From: Natronoarchaeum rubrum
GTDB lineage: Archaea > Halobacteriota > Halobacteria > Halobacteriales > Natronoarchaeaceae
Direction: 5' to 3'
NCBI RefSeq assembly: GCF_024494695.1
Contig: NZ_JANHDP010000002.1
Coordinates: 248,001 to 312,000, forward strand
Length of the DNA: 64,000 bases
The notes under the pieces were generated by a model that was not told the DNA's origin, made no database searches, and saw only the letters and a list, made by a program, of their open reading frames with translations. A program made the position numbers and the translations under genes. Below, one piece after another: positions 1 to 8,341 of the stretch (position 1 is the stretch's first letter; the number at the start of each line of letters is the position of its first letter).

Positions 1-300
1 GTCGGCCAGGAACTCGCCGATCCGCTGCTCGTCGCGCGGCTCGTAGTTCATCTCGACGGCGTCGTAGATCTCGACGTCCGCTCGCTCGCGGGCCTGTTCG
101 ATGGCCCGGCGCCGGCGCTCGTAGGTCTGATCGAGCGTGAAGCCGTAGCGGGCGCGCTCGTCGCGGGCCGCCTCGCGCTCCGTGACGACGCAGTGGTCGG
201 CCAGCCCGACCCCCTCCAGACCCGCCGCGTCGGCGGCGTCGACCATCGCCGGGAGAAAGGCGCCGTCGGAGTAGCTCGAGTGGAGGTGGAAGTCGCGCAC
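1..300 (-). CDS. PHP-domain metal-dependent phosphoesterase (N-terminal fragment)
   Basis: The first 100 codons of a minus-strand gene whose 3' part lies outside the window. A GTG start at 298-300 gives a protein opening VRDFHLHSSYSDG, the HxH plus SDG signature of PHP phosphoesterases (histidinol phosphatase/PolX-type metal site). A second metal-ligand motif, LADHC, follows about 40 residues in. PHP proteins are hydrolases acting on phosphoester substrates; the substrate here cannot be told. The following 263 nt up to uvrC hold no gene I can support. Confidence 0.8.
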   Translation of the reverse strand, partial: MRDFHLHSSYSDGAFLPAMVDAADAAGLEGVGLADHCVVTEREAARDERARYGFTLDQTYERRRRAIEQARERADVEIYDAVEMNYEPRDEQRIGEFLAD

Positions 301-563
301 GTGTGGAGTTCAGCGGTGCGGAACGTAAACGGTGGGTTCGGTTCGCGATCGCTCGTACGACCACGAGTTTATGAACGATGGGGCGACCAGCGTCGCCGTG
401 CTCTGACCGCCCGACGCGATGCCGGCCGAGGCAGCTGTGCGGCAGCCGCATCGTGAACTGCTCGCGCCGCCTGTTCGCTACCGAGCCGGCTACGGAGCCG
501 TCGCTCCGGCGGCGTCACCCGCAGGCGTAGCCCTCAAACCGCCTGCCCACCTAGCGCGCGCCG

Positions 564-2306
564 ATGGACGCCGAATCGGTCCGCGAGCGCGCCGGCGACC
601 TGCCCGCCGATCCGGGGGTCTACCAGTTCCTCGACGGCGAGCAGGTGCTGTACGTCGGGAAGGCCGTCGACCTCCGATCGCGAGTGCGCTCCTACGCCGA
701 CCCGCGGAGCCGCCGGATCGCCCGGATGGTCGACCGCGCGCGGACGATCGACGTCGCGGTGACCGACACCGAGACGCAGGCGCTGTTGCTGGAGGCCAAC
801 ATGATCAAGCGCCACCAGCCCCGGTACAACGTCCGCCTGAAGGACGACAAGTCCTACCCTCTCGTGCAACTCACCGACCACGCCGTCCCGCGGATCGAGA
901 TCACGCGCGACCCCGACGAGGCGGCGACGGTGTACGGCCCCTACACGAAGCGCGGCGAGGTCGAAACCGTCGTGAAGGCGCTCCGGGAGATCTACGGCGT
1001 GCGGGGCTGTTCGGACCACAAGTACTCGGGCCGCGACCGACCGTGCCTGGACTACGAGGTCGGCCTCTGCACCGCGCCGTGTACCGGCGAGATCTCCGAG
1101 GCCGACTACGCCGAGGACGTCGAGTCCGTTCGCCGGTTCTTCGAGGGCGAGACGGGTGTGCTGGCGACGCCGCTCCGCAGCGCGATGGAGCAAGCGTCGC
1201 AGGACCAGGAGTTCGAGCGCGCCGCCAACCTCCGCGATCGCCTCGACACCGTCGAGCGCTTCCACGGCGAGGGCGGCGCCGCGGTCAGCAGCGAAGACGA
1301 CCGGGGCGAACGAGCCGTAGACGTGCTCGGCGTCGCCGTCGAGGGCGAGGAGGCAACCGTCGCGCGGCTCCACAGCGAGGGCGGCCAACTCGTCGACCGG
1401 GAGCGCCACACCGTCGCCGCGCCCGAGAGCGGCCCGGACCAGATCCCGCGCGTGCTCGCCGCGTTCGTCCCGCAGTACTACGCCGAGCGCACGCTGTCCG
1501 ACGCCCTGCTGCTGCCCGAACATCCCGACGACGAGGAGCTGGACGCGTGGCTCGACGCCGAGGGCGTCGCAGTCCGCGTGCCCGGCGCCGGCCGCGAAGC
1601 CAAGCTGATCGAGCTCGCGTTGAAGAACGCCCGACGGTCGGGCGGCCGGCGCGACGAAGTCGGTGCGCTGGAGAGCGCGCTCGGCGTCGACGCCGCCGAT
1701 CGGATCGAGGGGTTCGACGTGAGCCACGCCCAGGGGACGGCGGTCGTCGGCAGCGACGTGACGTTCGTCGATGGCAGCCGCGAGAGCGCCGATTACCGAC
1801 GGAAGAAACTCGACGAGCGAAACGACGACTACGCCAACATGCGAACCCTGATCGGGTGGCGCGCCAGTCGGGCGGTCGAGGGCCGGGACGACCGACCCGA
1901 TCCCGACCTCCTGCTGATCGACGGCGGCGAGGGCCAGCTCTCGGCGGCCCGCGATGCCCTCGACGACGTGGGCTGGGACGTGCCCGCTGTCGCGCTCGCG
2001 AAGGACGAGGAGCTGGTGATCACGCCGGATCAGACCTACGACTGGCCCGACGACGCGCCCCAGTTGCACCTGCTCCAGCGCGTCCGCGACGAGGCCCACC
2101 GCTTCGCCGTGCAGTACCACCAGACTGTCCGCGACGACGTCTCGACCGCGCTCGACGACGTGCCGGGGATCGGTCCCGAGACCAGGAAGCGACTCCTTCG
2201 GCGGTTCGGCAGCGTCGACGGCGTCCGCGCGGCGTCGCCCGACGAACTGGCGTCGATCGACGGCGTCGGCGAGAAGACCGCGGCGACGCTCGACGAGCGA
2301 CTGTGA
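564..2306 (+). CDS. uvrC: UvrABC system protein C (excinuclease subunit C)
   Basis: 580 aa, slightly shorter than bacterial UvrC. The N-terminal GIY-YIG nuclease (residues about 14-91, GVY at 18-20, YVGKA at 30-34) makes the 3' incision in nucleotide-excision repair. A UvrB-binding UVR segment lies near 200-235, the RNase H-like 5' nuclease domain follows ([10 protein letters not shown] near 450), and two helix-hairpin-helix motifs end the protein ([12 protein letters not shown] and IDGVGEKTA). UvrABC in archaea is generally regarded as acquired from bacteria and is standard in haloarchaea. ATG at 564 is chosen because the GIY-YIG domain begins right after it. Confidence 0.97.
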   Translation: MDAESVRERAGDLPADPGVYQFLDGEQVLYVGKAVDLRSRVRSYADPRSRRIARMVDRARTIDVAVTDTETQALLLEANMIKRHQPRYNVRLKDDKSYPLVQLTDHAVPRIEITRDPDEAATVYGPYTKRGEVETVVKALREIYGVRGCSDHKYSGRDRPCLDYEVGLCTAPCTGEISEADYAEDVESVRRFFEGETGVLATPLRSAMEQASQDQEFERAANLRDRLDTVERFHGEGGAAVSSEDDRGERAVDVLGVAVEGEEATVARLHSEGGQLVDRERHTVAAPESGPDQIPRVLAAFVPQYYAERTLSDALLLPEHPDDEELDAWLDAEGVAVRVPGAGREAKLIELALKNARRSGGRRDEVGALESALGVDAADRIEGFDVSHAQGTAVVGSDVTFVDGSRESADYRRKKLDERNDDYANMRTLIGWRASRAVEGRDDRPDPDLLLIDGGEGQLSAARDALDDVGWDVPAVALAKDEELVITPDQTYDWPDDAPQLHLLQRVRDEAHRFAVQYHQTVRDDVSTALDDVPGIGPETRKRLLRRFGSVDGVRAASPDELASIDGVGEKTAATLDERL

Positions 2307-2412
2307 CAATCTCGGCGAGCACCGCGATCCGGACGGCCGACACTCCTGTCGTCCCTGCCGCTGACGGCCGGGTAGTGCCAACCGTTAACCACGTACGATC
2401 CTAATCTATCGT

Positions 2413-3687
2413 ATGGCACGACCGGAGGGCGACGGCGTCGAGGGCAAACGGGCGCTCAGGCCGCGAGCGATGCTGGTCGGCTTCGCCGCGTTAGCGATCG
2501 GCGCGTGGGTCGCGCTGAACTTCCTGTCGACATCGCCGCTGGCGGTCGTCGGCGCCCTACTGATGCTGCTCGCCGTCGTCACGATCGCCAGCGCCGTCGA
2601 GATCGTCGGCGCCTACGAGAAGCGTGCGCTGACTGTGTTCGGCGAGTACCGCAAACTGCTCGAACCGGGGATCAACTTCGTCCCGCCCTTTGTCTCGAAG
2701 ACGCACGCCTACGACATGCGGACCCAGACGATCGACGTTCCGATGCAGGAGGCGATCACGCGCGACAACTCGCCGGTGCGAGCCGACGCCGTCGTCTACA
2801 TCCGCGTGATGGACGCCCGGAAGGCGTACCTGGAGGTCGACGACTACGAACGGGCGACCTCGAACCTCGCCCAGACGACACTCCGGGCGGTGCTGGGCGA
2901 CATGGAACTCGACGAGACGCTCAAGGAGCGATCGAAGATCAATCGCCGCATCAACACGGCGATCGACGAGGCGACCGACGAGTGGGGGATCCGCGTCGAA
3001 GCCGTCGAGGTGCGGGCTGTCACGCCGAGCCAGGGCGTCCAGAGCGCGATGGAACAGCAGACCGCCGCCGAGCGCCGCCGCCGCGCGATGATCCTCGAAG
3101 CGCAGGGCGAACGTCGTTCGGCGGTCGAGACCGCGGAGGGTGACAAGCAGTCGAACGTCATCCGCGCGCAGGGCGAAAAGCAGAGCCAGATCCTCGAAGC
3201 GCAGGGTGACGCCGTCTCGACGGTGCTGCGCGCCCGATCGGCCGAGTCGATGGGCGAGCGCGCCGTTCTCGACAAGGGGATGGACACGCTGGCCGGCATC
3301 GGAAAGGGCGAGTCGACCACGTTCCTGATGCCCCAGGAGCTGACTTCGATGGTCGGCCGTTACGGCAAGCACCTTTCGGGCAGCGACGCCGCCGGGGACG
3401 GCACGGCGCTCGACAGTCTCCAGATCGACGCCGAGACGCGGGAGCTGCTCGGCCTCGACGACATTCAGGCGATCCTCGGCGGGGTCGAGGACGTGGATGG
3501 GATCGGCGAGGGCGAGGCGCCGCTGGGGAGCGAGGCGGGCGCCGAAATCGCCGGCGCTGGCGGTGCCAGCGAGGAGCGATCGGACGGCGGCGACGCCGAC
3601 GATCGAGACTCGACGAGCCCCGACTCGCGGGCTCGTCAAGACGCCGACGACGAGGCGACGGAACTCGCCGAGGAACGAGAGCGCTGA
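2413..3687 (+). CDS. SPFH/band 7 (stomatin-like) membrane protein
   Basis: 424 aa. Two N-terminal membrane segments (about 18-38 and 42-66) precede a band 7/SPFH domain (about 66-230, starting near YEKRALTVFGEYRKLLEPGI). Then comes an Ala/Glu/Gln-rich helical region in which EAQGE/RAQGEK-type heptads recur, typical of oligomerising stomatins. The last 100 residues are an acidic, low-complexity tail. Stomatin-like proteins form membrane scaffolds and often pair with NfeD-type proteins; no NfeD gene is adjacent here. The exact role is unknown. Confidence 0.9.
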   Translation: MARPEGDGVEGKRALRPRAMLVGFAALAIGAWVALNFLSTSPLAVVGALLMLLAVVTIASAVEIVGAYEKRALTVFGEYRKLLEPGINFVPPFVSKTHAYDMRTQTIDVPMQEAITRDNSPVRADAVVYIRVMDARKAYLEVDDYERATSNLAQTTLRAVLGDMELDETLKERSKINRRINTAIDEATDEWGIRVEAVEVRAVTPSQGVQSAMEQQTAAERRRRAMILEAQGERRSAVETAEGDKQSNVIRAQGEKQSQILEAQGDAVSTVLRARSAESMGERAVLDKGMDTLAGIGKGESTTFLMPQELTSMVGRYGKHLSGSDAAGDGTALDSLQIDAETRELLGLDDIQAILGGVEDVDGIGEGEAPLGSEAGAEIAGAGGASEERSDGGDADDRDSTSPDSRARQDADDEATELAEERER

Positions 3688-3774
3688 CGCCGGGCAGCGG
3701 CGTCGATCCGCTGGCTTTTCGACGCCGTTCGACGGGCGAGTACCTTTTTGCTGTCACGACGAGTCGCTCTCGCC

Positions 3775-4326
3775 ATGGACGAGTGGCGCGGGCGCGTCGA
3801 CGAACTCCTCTACGCCGGCGAGTCGATCGAGGAGCGGATCGGCGTCGGCGACGCCGACGTCGTGGTGACCACTCACCGCGTCCTCGCGCTGACTCCCTCG
3901 GGTGACGGCGAGCGCTACCGGGCGATCGACCGGCCGAACGTTCTCGGCGCGTCGATCGACGCCGGTGGCGATCGAGGCCACCTCCTGACGGCGGGGAAAG
4001 CCGGGGTCGTCGCGGCGTTACTGTTCGGGCTCGACGCCGCCGTCGATCTCGGGGGACTGCTCTCGATGTCGCCGACCGACGCGCCTGTGGGTGCCGCCGG
4101 CGCCCTCGAGACCGTCGCGAGCGCGCTCGCGCTGGTCGATCTCTTGCTGACGCTGGCGTGGGCGCTGCCGGCGGTCGTTGCGCTGGCGTTTCTGGTACGA
4201 TACGTCGTCGGACGTGGCCCCGCGCTCAGGATCGCGGTCGCGGGCGGTGACGACGTGGTCATCCCCGTCGGCGAGAATCCGGCGGTCGAGCGGCTCGAAC
4301 GCGCGCTCGATTTCGACGGCCGGTGA
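3775..4326 (+). CDS. Conserved hypothetical membrane protein with PH-like N-terminus
   Basis: 183 aa from ATG 3775, preferred over an upstream in-frame ATG because the conserved-looking MDEWRGRVDELLYAGE start lies there. The N-terminal 60 residues (VVVTTHRVLALTPSG) look like a bacterial-PH-type domain that usually opens with a 'GE...v.v..TT.RL' strand pattern. Two hydrophobic segments follow (about 72-92 and 120-147), then a C-terminal strand-rich tail. It lies 87 nt after the SPFH gene on the same strand. No enzymatic motif is visible; the function is unknown. Confidence 0.7.
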   Translation: MDEWRGRVDELLYAGESIEERIGVGDADVVVTTHRVLALTPSGDGERYRAIDRPNVLGASIDAGGDRGHLLTAGKAGVVAALLFGLDAAVDLGGLLSMSPTDAPVGAAGALETVASALALVDLLLTLAWALPAVVALAFLVRYVVGRGPALRIAVAGGDDVVIPVGENPAVERLERALDFDGR

Positions 4327-4333
4327 TCGCTGC

Positions 4334-4843
4334 TCAGATCTCGTCCAGTGCGGCCTCGATCTCGTCGTAGTCGGGGAACTCCGGCCACTCCTCGCTGACC
4401 CAGGCGTACTCGACGGTGCGGTCCTCGTCGAGCAGGAACACCGAGGGTCTGGGCTCGCTGATGCCGGTCATGCCGTCGAGGTCGTGGGCGATGCCGTACT
4501 CGACGGCGACGGTGTTTTTCGGATCGGAGAACAGGTCGTAGTCGATCTCGCGGTCCTCGATCAGCGCTTTGTGCGAGTAGGGATCCGAGATCGAGCAGCC
4601 GACGATCTCGACGTCGTACTCGTCGTCCCACGCCCGGTCGCGGATCTCGTTCCAGACGTACGTCGCCGGGAACGCGCCGTCCATCGTCGTGAACACCAGC
4701 AGGACGGGCCGTTCCGCTGTGAGCTCCGAGAGCGATCGATCTTCCCAGTACTCGTCGTTGACCAGCGGGCGCGTGAAGTCGGGCGCGACCTCGCCTTCGG
4801 CGACGTGGTCGGTCTCGCCGAGATCGACGACGTCGAACTCCAT
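4334..4843 (-). CDS. Redoxin (AhpC/TSA-like) domain protein lacking the peroxidatic cysteine
   Basis: 169 aa with a peroxiredoxin/TlpA thioredoxin fold (GEVAPDFTRPLVND, RPVLLVFTTMDGAFPATYVWNEIRD, PRPSVFLLDEDRTVEYAW). Where 2-Cys and 1-Cys peroxiredoxins carry the peroxidatic Cys (T-x-V-C or similar), this protein has TTMDGAFPAT with no Cys. The only Cys is in VGCSISDPYS. So it is a redoxin fold without an obvious peroxidase centre. Its ATG directly abuts the stop codon of the upstream glutaredoxin-like gene, so the two are co-transcribed and probably act together. Confidence 0.85.
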   Translation of the reverse strand: MEFDVVDLGETDHVAEGEVAPDFTRPLVNDEYWEDRSLSELTAERPVLLVFTTMDGAFPATYVWNEIRDRAWDDEYDVEIVGCSISDPYSHKALIEDREIDYDLFSDPKNTVAVEYGIAHDLDGMTGISEPRPSVFLLDEDRTVEYAWVSEEWPEFPDYDEIEAALDEI

Positions 4844-5170
4844 CTACTCGTCACCTCCGCTGGGATCGCCGCTGGCGCCGGTCGCTCCGGCGGCGTCCGG
4901 CCGTTCGCTCCCCTCGGCGCCGTAGGTCTTCTCGAGGTAGTCGACGATGTTGGCGCTTTCCGACATCGTGACGCCCGTGTGTTCGTCGACGATCGCGGGC
5001 ACCGAGCGCTTCCCGCTGACGCGCTTGACGACGTTGCGCTTCGAGTGCATCGGTTCGACGAACCGCGACTGGTAGTCGAGGTCGAACTCGTTCAGCGTTC
5101 GCGCGACCCGTTCACAGAACGGGCACGCCTGCAGGCGGTAGAACGTGATCGGTCGGTCGGACTGGCTCAT
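4844..5170 (-). CDS. Glutaredoxin / GST N-terminal-domain protein
   Basis: 108 aa. The thioredoxin-fold N-terminus carries a CPFC active site (ACPFCERVARTLNE, about residues 16-19), the cis-Pro strand SVPAIVDEHTG, and the helix SESANIVDYLEKTYG seen in glutaredoxins and GST N-domains. A 20-residue Gly/Ala/Asp-rich tail follows. The ATG at 5170 fits the family start (MSQSDRPITFYRL); longer upstream in-frame codons have no support. It is the first gene of a two-gene unit with the cysteine-poor redoxin protein. Haloarchaea use gamma-glutamylcysteine as a thiol, so the reductant is probably not glutathione. Confidence 0.88.
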   Translation of the reverse strand: MSQSDRPITFYRLQACPFCERVARTLNEFDLDYQSRFVEPMHSKRNVVKRVSGKRSVPAIVDEHTGVTMSESANIVDYLEKTYGAEGSERPDAAGATGASGDPSGGDE

Positions 5171-5352
5171 ACCGCGTAGTTGGGGCGGCAGGCGTGAAAG
5201 CGTTGGGCAGACGGCCGTCGTTGCCGGTCGCATCGATCGAGCACGTGCGCGAGACGGACTCGCCTCTCGGCTGTCGCAGCCTCAGAATGGCGGGAGTTCC
5301 GTGGGCTTCCCTCACAAGAGTTAATTCACCCGACCGGCAAGTACCCGTGTCG

Positions 5353-6774
5353 ATGGGTATACCTGTCTCGTGGTTGGCGCCGTTCTCGCCCCTCGCCGCC
5401 GAAGTGCCGTTTGTCGGCATCGAAATTGCGGACTCGGCGGTCGGCATCCTCGGCGTGGCGACGATAGCCATCCTGATCGGGCTCTCGGCGTTTTTCTCCT
5501 CCTCGGAGATTGCCATGTTCTCGCTGCCCGATTATCGGACGGAGGCACTCGCCGAGGAGGGCAAACCCGGCGCACGGACGCTTCAGGGACTGAAGGAGGA
5601 TCCTCACCGCTTGCTGGTGACGATCCTGGTGGGGAACAACCTCGTCAACATCGCGATGTCGTCGATCGCGACCGCCCTCGTCGGGATGTATCTCACGAGC
5701 GGCATCGTCGCGGTGCTCGTCTCGACGTTCGGCATCACGGCGCTGGTGTTGCTGTTCGGTGAGAGCGCGCCCAAATCGTACGCGGTCGAACACACCGAAT
5801 CCTGGGCGCTGACGATCTCGCGCCCGCTGAAACTCTCGGAGTACGTGCTGAAGCCGCTGGTGATCACGTTCGACTTCCTCACCCGGCAGGTCAACCGCCT
5901 GACCGGCGGCGGCAGCGCGATCGAGTCCGGCTACGTCACGCGCTCGGAGATCCAGGACATGATCGAGACCGGCGAGCGCGAGGGCGTCATCGAGGAGGAC
6001 GAACGCGAGATGCTCCAGCGGATCTTCCGGTTCAACAAGTCGATCGCCAAGGAGGTGATGACGCCGCGGCTGGATATGACCGCGGTGCCGGCCGACGCAT
6101 CCGTCGAGGAGGCGCTCCAGACCTGCGTCCAGAGTGGCCACGCTCGCGTCCCTGTCTACGAGGGGAGTCTCGACAACGTGATCGGCGTCGTCCACATCCG
6201 CGATCTGGTTCGAGACACCAACTACGGCGAGGCCGATTCGCGCGCGCTCGAACTCGAGGACCTCATCAACCCCACGCTGCACGTCCCCGAGTCCAAGAAC
6301 GTCGACGAACTGCTCACCGAGATGCGCGAGGAGCGCATGCACATGGTGATCGTCATCGACGAGTTCGGCACCACCGAGGGGCTGATCACCATGGAGGACA
6401 TGGTCGAGGAGATCGTCGGCGAGATCCTGGAGGGCGGCGAGGACGAGCCGATCGAGTTCGTCGAGGACGGCGCCGTCGTCCAGGGCGAAGTCAACATCCA
6501 CGAGGTCAACGAGGCCCTGGAGATCGACCTCCCCGAGGGCGAGGAGTTCGAGACGGTCGCCGGCTTCGTGTTCAACCGGGCCGGCCGCCTCGTCGAGGCC
6601 GGCGAGGAGATCACCTTCGACGGCACCCGGATCACCGTCGAGGAGGTCGAGAACACCCGCATCAAGAAAGCCCGCCTGGAGCAACTCGACGTTCCCGAAG
6701 AGGCAGCTGACGCCGACGACGATGACGAAGTCGCCGTCACCGACGAGCAGGACGGCGCGTCGATCGATAACTGA
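5353..6774 (+). CDS. CNNM/CorC-HlyC family transporter-like protein (DUF21-CBS-CorC_HlyC)
   Basis: 473 aa from ATG 5353. Order: a short N-terminal segment, a DUF21 domain with about four membrane segments (SAFFSSSEIAMFSL at its start, NNLVNIAMSSIA in the middle), a pair of CBS domains (EVMTPRLDMTAVPADA; HIRDLVRD; EERMHMVIVIDEFGTTEGLITMEDMVEEIVGEI), and a C-terminal CorC_HlyC domain ending in an acidic tail. The family is linked to magnesium/cobalt efflux, with CBS domains binding adenosyl nucleotides. It is a single gene with a T-run terminator after it. Confidence 0.93.
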   Translation: MGIPVSWLAPFSPLAAEVPFVGIEIADSAVGILGVATIAILIGLSAFFSSSEIAMFSLPDYRTEALAEEGKPGARTLQGLKEDPHRLLVTILVGNNLVNIAMSSIATALVGMYLTSGIVAVLVSTFGITALVLLFGESAPKSYAVEHTESWALTISRPLKLSEYVLKPLVITFDFLTRQVNRLTGGGSAIESGYVTRSEIQDMIETGEREGVIEEDEREMLQRIFRFNKSIAKEVMTPRLDMTAVPADASVEEALQTCVQSGHARVPVYEGSLDNVIGVVHIRDLVRDTNYGEADSRALELEDLINPTLHVPESKNVDELLTEMREERMHMVIVIDEFGTTEGLITMEDMVEEIVGEILEGGEDEPIEFVEDGAVVQGEVNIHEVNEALEIDLPEGEEFETVAGFVFNRAGRLVEAGEEITFDGTRITVEEVENTRIKKARLEQLDVPEEAADADDDDEVAVTDEQDGASIDN

Positions 6775-6790
6775 TCGCTGATCGTTTTTC
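6772..6790 (+). terminator. Putative poly-U terminator after the CBS-domain gene
   Basis: The stop codon is followed by short repeats of GATCGCTGATCG and then TTTTT at 6785-6789. Archaeal transcription commonly ends at such U-runs. Position and T-run are seen; the function is inferred. Confidence 0.4.
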
Positions 6791-6969
6791 GCTGCACTCG
6801 ACGGACAGCCGCGGCGATGGATGTCCGAGTGAGCGCTGCTATCGTCCCGTACACTGCGCTGAACACGGCCTCTGCCCAATGCGGGCACACATACCGGATT
6901 GCAGTGAACAAAAGTCCACGAAAAGAGTTAATAACTTCTGTTCTATTGTTCTATTCAGGTGGATCTGGA

Positions 6970-7095
6970 ATGAGCATACAGAAAGAACGGTACAGGTGTC
7001 GCGAGTGCGAACGGACCGTCCACCCGGTGTCGTACCGTGCGACCTGCCCGGACTGCGGCGGTCGGCTCGGCGCCTCGCCACGGCGTTCGTCGTAG
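6970..7095 (+). CDS. Mini zinc-ribbon (rubrerythrin-like domain) protein
   Basis: 41 aa from ATG 6970. Two CxxC knuckles, CREC and CPDC, are spaced by 18 residues (YRCRECERTVHPVSY...TCPDCGG), matching the small haloarchaeal rubrerythrin-like zinc-ribbon proteins. It probably binds one zinc. The upstream 195 nt are AT-rich for this genome (GTTAATAACTT at about 6927), as expected of a promoter region. Partner and role are unknown. Confidence 0.7.
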   Translation: MSIQKERYRCRECERTVHPVSYRATCPDCGGRLGASPRRSS

Positions 7096-7132
7096 GCCCC
7101 GAGCCACTCGATTTTCTTTCCTGTCGGCGTCC

Positions 7133-8317
7133 TCAGAATACCAGCGAGACGCCGGTGTACCCCGCGTACCCCACGACGATCGCACCGATCAGCGATCCGA
7201 TCCACGCAAGCACGGTGTAGCCCATCTTGCCCGCACTGACGCCGCCGCCACCGCCCGCGGCGTAGCCGCTGCCGATGATCGAACTGACGATGATCTCGTT
7301 AAAGGAGACGGGAATACCGAAGAAGACGGCGGTCTGTGCGATGGCGAAGGAAGGGATCAGCGCGGCGATCGACCGGCGCGGGCCCAGCGAGGAGTAGTCC
7401 TGCGCGATCGCCTTGATCATCCGCGGCGCGCCGGTCCACGAGCCGACGAGCAGGCCGAGCCCGCCGCCGACCAGCGCGGCGGTCACCGGTACGCCCCGCG
7501 GTTCGACCAGCGGGAGCATCGGCCCGACGGCGAGCCCGACCTGACTCCCGCCCGCCGAGAACGCCACGAGCCCGCCCATCACGAGCAGGAACCGGCGCTG
7601 CCCGCGGTCGGCGTCGACGCGCAGGTCCCGATACAGCGCCAGCCCCGCCAAGACGCCGAGCGCGAGCGTCGCGACGGCCTGGCCCACGAACGAGGACAGC
7701 GGCAGCGGCCCGGCGATCGTCTGTGCGATCGTGGCGCCCTCGCCCGGAGGACCGAGCACGACGAACTCCACGTTCGCGAGGATCACGCCGACCAGCCCGG
7801 CGAGCACCGGCACCGTCGCCTGCTCGTCCCACGAGTCGTTGCGCAGCGTCCGCGCGGTCGCGTAGGCGATCCCGCCGCCGACAAAGGGCGTCAGCACCCA
7901 CAGCGCGCCGATCTCCCGGTACTTCGCCCACGCCGGATCGCCGCCCATCGCCAGCCCGACGCCGACGACCGCCCCCGTAACCGTGAAGGCGGTGGCGATC
8001 GGGTAGCCCGTGAACACGCCGATCGCGACCAGTGTCGCCGCGATGATCAGCGCGAGCGTCGCCGCCGTCGGGGTGAGCGAGACGCCGCCGATCAGCTCCC
8101 GTCCGACGGCCTCGGAGACGTTCGCGCCCTGTAGGACGGCGCCGAGAAGGCCCAGCAGCCCGACGAAAAAGCCCGCGCGCATCACCGAGATCGCGTTCGC
8201 TCCCACCGCGGGGGCGAAGGGTGTCGACCCGCTGGAGCCGGCGCCGATCGCCCACGCCATGAACATGCTCGCCAATCCGGCAACCAGAAGCGTCGCCAGC
8301 GTCGCGGCGTCGACCAT
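7133..8317 (-). CDS. Inorganic phosphate transporter, PiT family
   Basis: 394 aa integral membrane protein with about ten hydrophobic segments. The two inverted PiT signature regions are visible: WAIGAGSSGSTPFAPAVGANAIS near the N-terminus and GTGAPRMIKAIAQDY plus FAIAQTAVFFGIPVSFNE in the second half. PiT carriers move phosphate (as metal-phosphate) with H+ or Na+. No phoU-like gene is adjacent. It is one of two PiT-family genes in the window, the other at 24128-25321. Confidence 0.93.
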   Translation of the reverse strand: MVDAATLATLLVAGLASMFMAWAIGAGSSGSTPFAPAVGANAISVMRAGFFVGLLGLLGAVLQGANVSEAVGRELIGGVSLTPTAATLALIIAATLVAIGVFTGYPIATAFTVTGAVVGVGLAMGGDPAWAKYREIGALWVLTPFVGGGIAYATARTLRNDSWDEQATVPVLAGLVGVILANVEFVVLGPPGEGATIAQTIAGPLPLSSFVGQAVATLALGVLAGLALYRDLRVDADRGQRRFLLVMGGLVAFSAGGSQVGLAVGPMLPLVEPRGVPVTAALVGGGLGLLVGSWTGAPRMIKAIAQDYSSLGPRRSIAALIPSFAIAQTAVFFGIPVSFNEIIVSSIIGSGYAAGGGGGVSAGKMGYTVLAWIGSLIGAIVVGYAGYTGVSLVF

Positions 8318-8341
8318 CTATCGGCGTACTACCGCCGGCCC

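Noticed and set aside
534..2381. Very long minus-strand open frame opposite uvrC
   Set aside because: High-GC DNA gives long antisense frames. The plus strand encodes a complete UvrC with all motifs; the antisense frame has no recognisable domain.
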